DNA from: UBA2773 sp964458715
GTDB lineage: Bacteria; Patescibacteriota; Minisyncoccia; Moranbacterales; DUUL01
Direction: 5' to 3'
Assembly (NCBI GenBank): GCA_964458715.1
Contig: CAYWJP010000035.1
Coordinates: 1 to 6,725, forward strand
DNA length: 6,725 nt
Shown piece after piece: positions 1 to 4,953 of the stretch. The notes below the pieces were generated by a model. The model had not been told where the DNA came from. It saw only the letters and a list, made by a program, of their open reading frames with translations, and did no database searches. Positions within the stretch are counted from its first letter, which is position 1; each line of letters opens with the position of its first letter. The position numbers were made by a program, and so were the translations under genes.

Positions 1-64
1 CTTGTTCTAAAAGTTTTTCCTGAAAAATAAAGTTTTGAAGTTTTTTTAGGAAATTTTTGCTCAT
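1..64 (-). CDS. N-terminal fragment, probable tRNA(Ile)-lysidine synthase
   Basis: An ATG at 64-62 opens a frame that stays open to the window edge. The 21 visible residues start MSKNFLKKLQ and end EKLLEQ. An amphipathic helix followed by a 'LLEQ' turn is how TilS-type PP-loop enzymes begin, just before their GDK-hLhAhSGG ATP-binding loop, which would lie outside the window. TilS modifies the wobble cytidine of tRNA-Ile(CAU) to lysidine so that it reads AUA. The start lies 25 bp after the cmk stop, which fits translation from the same mRNA. The upstream AGAGAAA is at best a weak ribosome-binding site. The family call rests on a short, loosely conserved segment and is an inference; it could be another PP-loop protein or an unrelated gene. 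Confidence 0.4.
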   Translation of the reverse strand, partial: MSKNFLKKLQNFIFQEKLLEQ

Positions 65-89
65 TGTTTTCTCTGATTGGAAACAGTCT

Positions 90-641
90 CTAGTTATTAA
101 GAGATTTTAAATACTCTAAATTTTTTGCCAGAACTTCTTCTCGAGTTAAATTAGTAGTATCAAGAATAAAATCATAGTGGCTCATATCTCGAATATCAAA
201 ATTATAATATTTTTTATAACGCTTCTGTTCTGACAAAACTCGTCTTTTGCAATTTTTTAATAATTGTTCAAAAGGTTTAAGCTCTTCATTACGTTGATTA
301 TCAGCTTGAAGTTCTTTGTAAATTCTTTTAGCGCCCTCTTCCTCACCAGCTCTTAGATAAATTTTAATTGAATTAGGAATAAAGCTCCAAGCGGTTCGAC
401 TCTCAATAATAAAATTATCTTCTTCGCGACCAAGTTTTTTCACATAATCATCAATATCCCTATCAATCGACGGATCAGTTTCCGCTAATTTCATAAAGTC
501 TAAAAAAGTCATGCCCCGTTCCTTCGACAAATCCCGAAGAATTTGTCCCATATAATAACGCTTCATTCCAAGCTCTTCCGCCATCATTTTAGCAATAGTA
601 CTTTTTCCGGCTCCAAAATCGCCACTCAAAGAAATAATCAT
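90..641 (-). CDS. cmk: (d)CMP kinase, archaeal-type short form
   Basis: This 183-residue P-loop kinase is predicted to phosphorylate CMP/dCMP to the diphosphate with ATP in the cytoplasm. The Walker A loop GDFGAGKST is at residues 7-15. The segment DPSIDRDID (56-64) and the strand FIIESR (77-82) match the NMP-binding region of the short archaeal-type CMP kinases, where the usual form is EGR, so Ser81 is a variant. The arginine-rich lid is around RRVLSEQKRY (133-142), followed by a YNFDIRD and SHYDFILDTT tail typical of the family. The length of about 180 residues fits the short class rather than the 220-residue E. coli-type Cmk. The ATG start is 12 bp after the S1 stop codon, and the stop is TAG. 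Closely related AAA-type nucleoside kinases cannot be fully excluded. Confidence 0.82.
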   Translation of the reverse strand: MIISLSGDFGAGKSTIAKMMAEELGMKRYYMGQILRDLSKERGMTFLDFMKLAETDPSIDRDIDDYVKKLGREEDNFIIESRTAWSFIPNSIKIYLRAGEEEGAKRIYKELQADNQRNEELKPFEQLLKNCKRRVLSEQKRYKKYYNFDIRDMSHYDFILDTTNLTREEVLAKNLEYLKSLNN

Positions 642-653
642 CCAAATCGTAAA

Positions 654-1949
654 TTATTTTTTAGCCTCTGTTTTCAGATTTTTCTCTGAAATAATCTGTC
701 CGCCTCTGCTGTGCCCGCCTCGGGAGGAGGCGGATATCTCCTTTTCTTCCTTTTCAACTGGTTTTTCGACTGGTTTTTTTAAATCAGTCGTCCGCCTCTG
801 GAGGATCGCTTCTTCTTTCTTGTTTTTCTTTTCAATAGGTTTTTTTTCTTCTTTGATGACTTCCTTGTCCGCCATAGCTTTAGCGGAGGCGGATTCTTTC
901 TCAGTAGGATTTTTCTCTCCAGCACCCTGAACCGACTGGTTCGGAGTTTTCATAAATTTTTCTTTATCTTTAAGTTCTCCAATAAATTTCAAGCCCATTC
1001 GATGCTTGTTAGGATCCATAGACATAATTTGCCATAAATAAGTTTCTCCAGTTTGAATTACCTCATCAACATTCTTTCCAGGATATCGTGAAATAAAATC
1101 GCTGATATGGGATAGACCATGAATATCTTCGTTTAAATAAACGAAAGCTCCAAAATGATTTAATTTATTAACTTCACCTTCCACAATATCGCCAGTTTTA
1201 TAACTTTCGGCAACTTTACTCCACGGATCAGCCTTAAGTTCCCGCACTGACAATGAAATTCTGGTATCGTCAATCGAGATAATCTTAGCTCGAACTTTGT
1301 CACCAATAGCGACTACGTCTCGGGGATTATCAATCAACTTCCAATCTAATTGAGAGATATGAACCAATCCTTCCAATTTATCCGCATCATCTCTAGAATC
1401 TTTTCTTGATGGTGGAAAAAATTTAACAAAAGCGCCAAAATCAACCACTCCGCTAACCTCACCTTCAACTACATCTCCAACTTTAAATTCGGAAATATTT
1501 TTCTTCTCTTCTTCTTTATAGGCTTCTTTTTCGGAAACAATAAGTTTTTCTTCGTCAAAAATTGCATCAATTACGCAAACTCGCATTTCAGTATTTACAT
1601 AACTCTTCAAAATCTCAAAAATCTTATTCTTATCACCATCTTCCACTCGTGGATAATGCTCAGCGGTCAACTGACTTACCGGCATAAATCCAGTAATATT
1701 ATTAACTTCCACCATAAGTCCACCTTTATTGGCATCTAAAATTTTAACTGAAATAATATCTCCAGTATTTTTCTTTTTGCTTAAATCTCTCCAGGCTTCT
1801 TCTCGNNNNNNNNNNNNNNNNNNNNNNNNNNNNNNNNNNNNNNNNNNNNNNNNNNNNNNNNNNNNNNNNNNNNNNNNNNNNNNNNNNNNNNNNNNNNNNN
1901 NNNNNTCTTCAAGCTTTAAATCAAGCTTTTGGTCGCCCTTTTTTGACAT
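654..1949 (-). CDS. rpsA: S1-domain ribosomal protein, interrupted by assembly gap
   Basis: This RNA-binding protein carries tandem S1 (OB-fold) domains and is probably the ribosomal S1 equivalent that helps mRNA bind the 30S subunit. Numbering from the ATG at 1949 (MSKKGDQ...), 14 residues precede a 100-N gap. After the gap come three S1 domains: about 61-140 (NTGDIISVKI... GFMPVSQL), about 155-237 (VGDVVEGEVSGVVDFGAFV... LVHISQL) and about 252-325 (TGDIVEGEV... GAFVYL... LSHISDF). A disordered Lys/Glu-rich tail of about 105 residues follows. The second domain carries an insert of about 12 residues (PPSRKDSRDDAD) before LEGLVHISQL. The tail contains short palindromic repeats in frame. A TTG at 1985 could extend the frame by 12 residues; ATG is preferred, although neither has a strong ribosome-binding site. 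The frame across the N run is only nominal. The promoter at 2092-2120 drives it, and cmk follows after 12 bp. Confidence 0.85.
   Translation of the reverse strand: MSKKGDQKLDLKLEXXXXXXXXXXXXXXXXXXXXXXXXXXXXXXXXXXREEAWRDLSKKKNTGDIISVKILDANKGGLMVEVNNITGFMPVSQLTAEHYPRVEDGDKNKIFEILKSYVNTEMRVCVIDAIFDEEKLIVSEKEAYKEEEKKNISEFKVGDVVEGEVSGVVDFGAFVKFFPPSRKDSRDDADKLEGLVHISQLDWKLIDNPRDVVAIGDKVRAKIISIDDTRISLSVRELKADPWSKVAESYKTGDIVEGEVNKLNHFGAFVYLNEDIHGLSHISDFISRYPGKNVDEVIQTGETYLWQIMSMDPNKHRMGLKFIGELKDKEKFMKTPNQSVQGAGEKNPTEKESASAKAMADKEVIKEEKKPIEKKNKKEEAILQRRTTDLKKPVEKPVEKEEKEISASSRGGHSRGGQIISEKNLKTEAKK
699..734. repeat. In-frame palindromic repeat in S1 tail, copy A
   Basis: A 36-bp GC-rich palindrome with 8-bp arms TCCGCCTC (699-706) and GAGGCGGA (727-734). 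It encodes the out-of-character stretch SASSRGGHSRGG inside the Lys/Glu-rich tail. Its length is a multiple of three, so it adds 12 codons without breaking the frame. It shares the TCCGCC/GGCGGA arms with the repeat at 867-894. Confidence 0.75.
791..809. repeat. Short degenerate palindrome in S1 tail, copy B
   Basis: It starts with the same TCCGCCTC as copy A and folds as CCTC-tg-GAGG (795-804). It encodes part of AILQRRTT in the S1 tail. It looks like a shortened or decayed relative of the other two tail repeats and is weaker evidence than either. Confidence 0.4.
867..894. repeat. In-frame palindromic repeat in S1 tail, copy C
   Basis: A GC-rich palindrome with arms TCCGCC (868-873) and GGCGGA (888-893) and an inner CCGC/GCGG alternative stem. 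It encodes SASAKAMADK, a short alanine-rich insert unlike its Lys/Glu-rich surroundings. It has the same arms as the repeat at 699-734. The arrangement resembles in-frame palindromic elements described in Rickettsia (RPEs); descent from those is not implied. Confidence 0.75.
1806..1905. other. Assembly gap, 100 N
   Basis: Exactly 100 undetermined bases, a common placeholder for a gap of unknown length, lie inside the S1 gene between its first 14 codons and an REEAWRDL linker. In this family a complete S1 domain (roughly 80 residues) normally precedes such a linker, so the true missing sequence is probably longer than 100 bp. The two flanks happen to be in frame, which has a one-in-three chance by itself. 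Confidence 0.95.
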
Positions 1950-2002
1950 AATTTTTCTAGAAATTGATGCTAATACCAGAACCAATCTCTTTTAACAAAC
2001 AA

Positions 2003-2040
2003 AAAAGACTTTTGAATCAGTCCTTTCCACTTGTCTGATT
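2003..2040 (-). promoter_or_regulatory. Possible attenuator in the S1 leader
   Basis: In the RNA leader, AAGGACT (2025-2019) can pair with AGTCTTT (2010-2004, one G-U pair) around an 8-nt loop, followed by a short U-rich run (UUUGUUUG). Upstream, AATCAG (2040-2035) can instead pair with CUGAUU (2020-2015), which would block the first hairpin. This is the geometry of a terminator/antiterminator pair about 60 nt into the leader. The stems are short and AT-rich, so the call is weak. Confidence 0.25.
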
Positions 2041-2091
2041 AATGATTAATAAATTTTAACTTTAAACCAACCCATCACTCTAATAAAGAAC

Positions 2092-2120
2092 ATTATATAC
2101 AAGAAAATTCTCTAAGTCAA
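2092..2120 (-). promoter_or_regulatory. Sigma70-type promoter for the S1-cmk operon
   Basis: On the minus strand, TTGACT (2120-2115) and TATAAT (2097-2092) are separated by exactly 17 bp, a near-consensus housekeeping promoter. Transcription would start near 2085, giving a leader of about 136 nt before the S1 ATG. It lies directly after the inverted-repeat unit carrying the S23 gene, so S1 expression need not depend on genes upstream of that unit. Confidence 0.85.
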
Positions 2121-2133
2121 GGCCTTTTTTTAA

Positions 2134-2176
2134 AATTTACAATAAACCAATTTACAATTTACAATAAATTTTCAAT
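2134..2176 (+). repeat. Left arm of 43-bp perfect inverted repeat
   Basis: It matches the reverse complement of 2559-2601 at all 43 positions, including the non-AT landmarks (four cytosine-containing ACAA/ACC steps). In a transcript crossing both arms it would form a long uninterrupted duplex. Confidence 0.95.
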
Positions 2177-2179
2177 TCT

Positions 2180-2542
2180 TTAATTTTCAATTTTTTTTCT
2201 ACATGAACTAATTATTTTTTGAAAAATCATCATTAACTCTTGGCATTCTTTCCACAAGATCCTTATATCAGCTGATTTTTCTGGATTACTTTTGGCTAAA
2301 ATCTGAAACCAATATTTAGTTTCCTGGGTTTCCTTTTTGCAAATAAATATTTTATTTTGAAAATCTTTTTTAGAACAAGCGTTATTGGCTTCGCAATAAT
2401 TAGCGCCAATAGAAGTTCCAGACCTTATCAGTTGGGATATCATAGATTGATTAATCCGGTCCTGTTTTACACTCTTACAAAAAACAACGAGATCTTCACT
2501 AAATTTAGTTGTTCTTTTTATTAGGTCGTATTCTTTTTTCAA
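2180..2542 (-). CDS. Four-helix-bundle protein, S23/23S rRNA IVS family
   Basis: A 120-residue protein of the S23 (23S rRNA-intervening sequence) family, recognised by the core RSGTSIGANYCEAN (about residues 41-54), the following KKDF, and ETKYWF (about 74-79). The predicted fold is a four-helix bundle that oligomerises and is thought to bind nucleic acid; the cellular role of the family is unknown. The start used is TTG at 2542, because a stop codon lies four codons further upstream and no earlier ATG exists. No clear ribosome-binding site is present. The gene fills the space between perfect 43-bp inverted repeats. It is a paralogue of the gene at 4544-4885: both share RSGTS(I/M)GANY(C/R)EAN, then KKDF and an ET-YW motif, but the rest has diverged strongly. 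Family assignment is firm; function is not. Confidence 0.85.
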   Translation of the reverse strand: MKKEYDLIKRTTKFSEDLVVFCKSVKQDRINQSMISQLIRSGTSIGANYCEANNACSKKDFQNKIFICKKETQETKYWFQILAKSNPEKSADIRILWKECQELMMIFQKIISSCRKKIEN

Positions 2543-2558
2543 TTTTTTGAATTAAATC

Positions 2559-2601
2559 ATTGAAAATTTATTGTAAATTGTAAATTGGTTTATTGTAAAT
2601 T
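2559..2601 (-). repeat. Right arm of 43-bp perfect inverted repeat
   Basis: The reverse-complement partner of 2134-2176. It lies between the start of the S23 gene and the 3' end of ftsX, 17 bp after the ftsX stop codon on the transcribed strand. A hairpin of this size could also act in 3'-end processing of the ftsX message. Confidence 0.95.
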
Positions 2602-2618
2602 AATAAATATAAATAGAT

Positions 2619-3563
2619 TTATTTCCTCGGCTTCCCCAAATACCTCCCCATCGCAATCAAAGAACTAATCACTCCCAGCAAAATCCCCACTCCTAATTCA
2701 GCCGGAACTATCGAAAAAATATTTTTGACAAAAGTCTCCCGCAAAAATTGTTCAATATAAATACTATTAGAGAAAGGCAAAACCACTCCAGAAGCTTCAG
2801 GAATCGCCACAAATTTCAAATAAATAAATGACAATGGTATCGCAATAATAGCGGAAATCAATCCATAAAAAATTCCTTCCCAAATAAACGGCATTCGAAT
2901 GTAATTATTAGAAGCCCCTACTAATCGCATAATTTCGATTTCTCGACTATGGGCATACATTGTAATTCGAACACTATTGAAAGTAATTAAAATTGCAATC
3001 ACCGCCAAAGTTATTCCTAGAGCTAAACCGGTTCTTCGATTAGAATCAATTTCAGACCCAAGACTATTAATAACATTGCTATATTTATCATAATTAACAG
3101 TTGTTATAAATTCTTTGTAGGCGCTCTCATCAACAGCTCTAGCAATTAATTCATAATCCCTAGGCTCTCGAGCTTTGATGCTTAAAGTTGGCTCAAAAGG
3201 ATTGCTATCAATCTCTTCCAAAGATTTTTGCAAGATTTCGTTATTGGCATTTTCAATTTTAAAATCCTCCAAAGCCTGATCCTTAGAAATATATTCGATA
3301 GAAGCCACTTCTCGATATTGACTAAACTCATCTTTGGCTCTTAGAACCTCCTGCTCACTAGTATCCGTTTTGAAATAAGCGGAAATACTGACCCGATTTT
3401 TAATATCATTTAAAAGAAGATCTTCCGACATCACTACGGCAATTTGAATATTTATAATAAATAGCGTAACTGAAATTATACTGATAGTGGCCACCGACAA
3501 CCAACCATTTCGATGAAAATTTTTGAATCCTGTCTTTAATGTTCTTGGAAAATTTAATCGCAT
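2619..3563 (-). CDS. ftsX: Cell division protein FtsX
   Basis: The membrane subunit of the FtsEX complex, which uses ATP hydrolysis by FtsE to move an extracellular domain and activate peptidoglycan hydrolases at division or during elongation. The 314 residues show the family layout: a cytoplasmic N-terminus (RTLKTGFKNFHRNGW), TM1 at about 21-45, and an extracellular domain at about 46-177. This is followed by TM2 (about 178-198), TM3 (about 226-252) and TM4 (about 284-306). The conserved cytoplasmic loop HSREIEIMRLVGASNNYIR (205-223) after TM2 is the FtsX/MacB-type coupling region that contacts the ATPase. The start ATG has only a weak upstream AAAAG. ftsE lies upstream as expected, but 166 bp of repeats separate the two where an overlap or a few bases is usual. 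Confidence 0.93.
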   Translation of the reverse strand: MRLNFPRTLKTGFKNFHRNGWLSVATISIISVTLFIINIQIAVVMSEDLLLNDIKNRVSISAYFKTDTSEQEVLRAKDEFSQYREVASIEYISKDQALEDFKIENANNEILQKSLEEIDSNPFEPTLSIKAREPRDYELIARAVDESAYKEFITTVNYDKYSNVINSLGSEIDSNRRTGLALGITLAVIAILITFNSVRITMYAHSREIEIMRLVGASNNYIRMPFIWEGIFYGLISAIIAIPLSFIYLKFVAIPEASGVVLPFSNSIYIEQFLRETFVKNIFSIVPAELGVGILLGVISSLIAMGRYLGKPRK

Positions 3564-3607
3564 CTTTTATATTTAAAAATTATTCATTGCTAATTACTAA
3601 TTGCCGT

Positions 3608-3643
3608 GCCCATCGTAGTTCGCCGCGACGAACGTAGTTGGGC
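3608..3643. repeat. GC-rich imperfect palindrome between ftsE and ftsX
   Basis: The outer arms GCCCA (3608-3612) and TGGGC (3639-3643) and inner arms GTTCG (3618-3622) and CGAAC (3629-3633) form an interrupted hairpin. Its GC content contrasts sharply with the AT-rich flanks. It lies 44 bp upstream of the ftsX start on the transcribed strand and would be present in an ftsEX message. No U-tract follows, so it is not a typical terminator. Confidence 0.6.
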
Positions 3644-3660
3644 TTTATCATTACCACTTT

Positions 3661-3724
3661 GTCATTCCCGCGTAGGCTGGAATCCAGCCTTTAAAATTAA
3701 GTCATTCGAAATTGATTCAAAATT
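3661..3724 (+). repeat. 64-bp dispersed intergenic repeat, copy 1
   Basis: It matches 6277-6340 at 60 of 64 positions. It begins with GTCATTCCCGCGTAGGC and includes a palindromic core (3664-3683) of the form ATTCCC-N8-GGGAAT, broken here by one T in the right arm. It continues through ATCCAGCCTT into a GTCATTCG half and GATTCAAAATT. The ATTCCC-N8-GGGAAT plan equals the dRS3 repeat known from Neisseria; common origin is not claimed. It ends 5 bp before the ftsE stop codon. Confidence 0.85.
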
Positions 3725-3729
3725 CGAAA

Positions 3730-4416
3730 TTATTCATCTAACTCATATTTACCGTCTTCTTTATCGCTAGTTATTTTTCCATCTTTTAAAACAATTACTC
3801 TTTTACCAATCCGATCAACTGATTCTTTATCGTGAGTAGCTAAAACCACAGTGGTTCCATATTTATTAATCTTCAATAAAGACTCTAAAATTCCCCAACC
3901 AGAATCTGGATCTAAATTCCCAGTAGGTTCATCGGCAATTAAAACCTTGGGTCGATTAACCAAAGCTCGCGCAATCGCCACTCGCTGCTGTTCTCCCCCT
4001 GAAAGTTCATGCGGATATTTACTTCCCAATCCTTGCAACCCTACAATCTCTAAAACCTTAGGAACGTCTTCATTTATCTCTTCATCTGATCGCCCTGAAA
4101 CCTCCATCGCAAAAGCTACGTTTTCAAAAATATTCTTCTTAGGCAGAAGTTTAAAATCCTGAAAAACCACTCCCACATCTCGACGATGCTGAAAAATCTG
4201 TTTCTTTTTGTATTCCACGATATCTTCTTCGTCAAACAAAATCTCCCCAGAACTAGGTCGTTCTTCGGCATGAAGAAGTTTAACCAAAGTTGATTTTCCC
4301 GCTCCCGATGCCCCAATAATTGAAACAAATTCTTTGTCTTCAATTTTAAAACTAACGTTTTCTAAGGCCGGAGAATCCCCCACATATACTTTGGATACAT
4401 TTTTACATTCAATCAT
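3730..4416 (-). CDS. ftsE: Cell division ATP-binding protein FtsE
   Basis: A 228-residue ABC-type ATPase, the cytoplasmic motor of FtsEX. The motifs are in order and intact: Walker A GASGAGKST (35-43), Q-loop Gln86 in VVFQDFKLLP, signature LSGGE (138-142), Walker B VLIADEP (158-164), D-loop NLDP (167-170) and switch His195 (ATHD). FQDFKLLP after the Q-loop and the family length of about 225 residues favour FtsE over LolD- or MacB-type importers and exporters. The neighbouring ftsX makes the call secure. The ATG at 4416 has a good ribosome-binding site, AAGGA at 4427-4423. An S23 gene lies 127 bp upstream. Confidence 0.95.
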   Translation of the reverse strand: MIECKNVSKVYVGDSPALENVSFKIEDKEFVSIIGASGAGKSTLVKLLHAEERPSSGEILFDEEDIVEYKKKQIFQHRRDVGVVFQDFKLLPKKNIFENVAFAMEVSGRSDEEINEDVPKVLEIVGLQGLGSKYPHELSGGEQQRVAIARALVNRPKVLIADEPTGNLDPDSGWGILESLLKINKYGTTVVLATHDKESVDRIGKRVIVLKDGKITSDKEDGKYELDE

Positions 4417-4422
4417 TTTATT

Positions 4423-4427
4423 TCCTT
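4423..4427 (-). promoter_or_regulatory. Ribosome-binding site of ftsE
   Basis: AAGGA on the minus strand, 6 nt before the ATG at 4416. It is the clearest Shine-Dalgarno sequence in the window and fixes the ftsE start. Confidence 0.7.
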
Positions 4428-4438
4428 ATTTAATATTT

Positions 4439-4450
4439 ATTTTGGATTTG
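4439..4450 (+). repeat. 12-bp direct repeat around the second S23 gene, left copy
   Basis: ATTTTGGATTTG, identical to 4924-4935. The two copies bracket 473 bp that contain only the S23 gene and its AT-rich margins. The size is close to the 468-bp unit at 2134-2601. It could be a target duplication, but low sequence complexity makes chance possible. Confidence 0.4.
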
Positions 4451-4515
4451 TCCTAATCAATTTTTAATTTTGTAATTTTATAATTTTTAAATAAATCTCA
4501 AATCTTTAAATTCTT

Positions 4516-4542
4516 AAATTTATAATGCCCCTTGGGTGCAAA
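4516..4542 (+). repeat. Intergenic repeat AAATTTATAATGC..., copy 1
   Basis: This 27-bp sequence recurs at 6336-6362 with four differences. The shared core is TATAATGCYCYTTGGGYGCA, a small imperfect palindrome (TGC...GCA). It lies 1 bp beyond the stop codon of the S23 gene at 4544 and upstream of ftsE on the transcribed strand. Confidence 0.65.
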
Positions 4543-4543
4543 A

Positions 4544-4885
4544 CTATTCAGATTTTACTAGTATGGCTGCAAATATTTTTGCTAATTCAGCTGTCTCTTT
4601 TAAAAGAGGTTCTATTTTATTCTTAAAATCTTTATTGGCTTCTATTATTAACTTCAGCCAGTAAATTGTTTCTTTTCCTTCTTTTCTACAAATTCTTATT
4701 CTGTATTTAAAATCTTTTTTAGTTTCAGTTTCATTGGCTTCTCTGTAATTAGCACCCATTGAAGTTCCAGATCTTACAACTTGGTCAATTAATTTGAAGT
4801 TAATTGTATTTTTCAGAAGAGCCTTAGCCATTCTGATTATTCTTTTACTATATTCTAACGTTCTTTCCTCTAAATCGTATTTCAT
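4544..4885 (-). CDS. Four-helix-bundle protein, S23/23S rRNA IVS family (second copy)
   Basis: A 113-residue S23-family protein with the core RSGTSMGANYREAN (about 38-51), KKDF (about 56-59) and ETIYWL (about 72-77). A four-helix bundle is expected; no catalytic residues are evident and the function of the family is unresolved. The ATG is at 4885 and the stop TAG. It lies 68 bp after prfB and 127 bp before ftsE, on the same strand. Only the signature region is well conserved with the gene at 2180-2542, so the two probably arrived separately or diverged long ago. Its flanks are AT-rich and only loosely complementary. A 12-bp direct repeat, ATTTTGGATTTG, brackets the region at 4439-4450 and 4924-4935. 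Family call firm, role unknown. Confidence 0.85.
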   Translation of the reverse strand: MKYDLEERTLEYSKRIIRMAKALLKNTINFKLIDQVVRSGTSMGANYREANETETKKDFKYRIRICRKEGKETIYWLKLIIEANKDFKNKIEPLLKETAELAKIFAAILVKSE

Positions 4886-4923
4886 TTTGAATTTTGAAAA
4901 TTGTAATTTATTTGGAATTTGGA

Positions 4924-4935
4924 ATTTTGGATTTG
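4924..4935 (+). repeat. 12-bp direct repeat around the second S23 gene, right copy
   Basis: ATTTTGGATTTG, identical to 4439-4450, located between the prfB stop and the S23 start. Confidence 0.4.
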
Positions 4936-4953
4936 GTGCTTAAAAATTGTGAA

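Larger units (their letters stand above)
2134..2601. mobile_element. Inverted-repeat-bounded unit carrying an S23 gene (IVS-like)
   Basis: The sequences at 2134-2176 and 2559-2601 are perfect 43-bp inverted repeats, built from AATTTACAATAA-type subunits. They enclose a single gene: the S23 stop is 4 bp from the left arm and its start 17 bp from the right arm. Nothing else is inside the 468-bp unit. Intervening sequences in bacterial 23S rRNA have this plan: terminal inverted repeats that pair in RNA and are cut by RNase III, sometimes with an S23 gene in the loop. Here the unit sits between ftsX and the S1 promoter, not in an rRNA gene. No clear target-site duplication was seen. Mobility is an inference. 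Confidence 0.6.

Noticed and set aside
1729..1995. A plus-strand open frame across the N gap
   Set aside because: It is antisense to S1, depends on undetermined bases, and encodes a low-complexity product.
2134..2176. Intrinsic terminator at the inverted-repeat arm
   Set aside because: The arms are 380 bp apart with a gene between, so no compact hairpin with a U-tract forms.
3851..4343. Open frames on both strands overlapping ftsE (3851-4162 plus, 4116-4343 minus)
   Set aside because: They lie inside an intact, motif-complete ftsE and show no family features.
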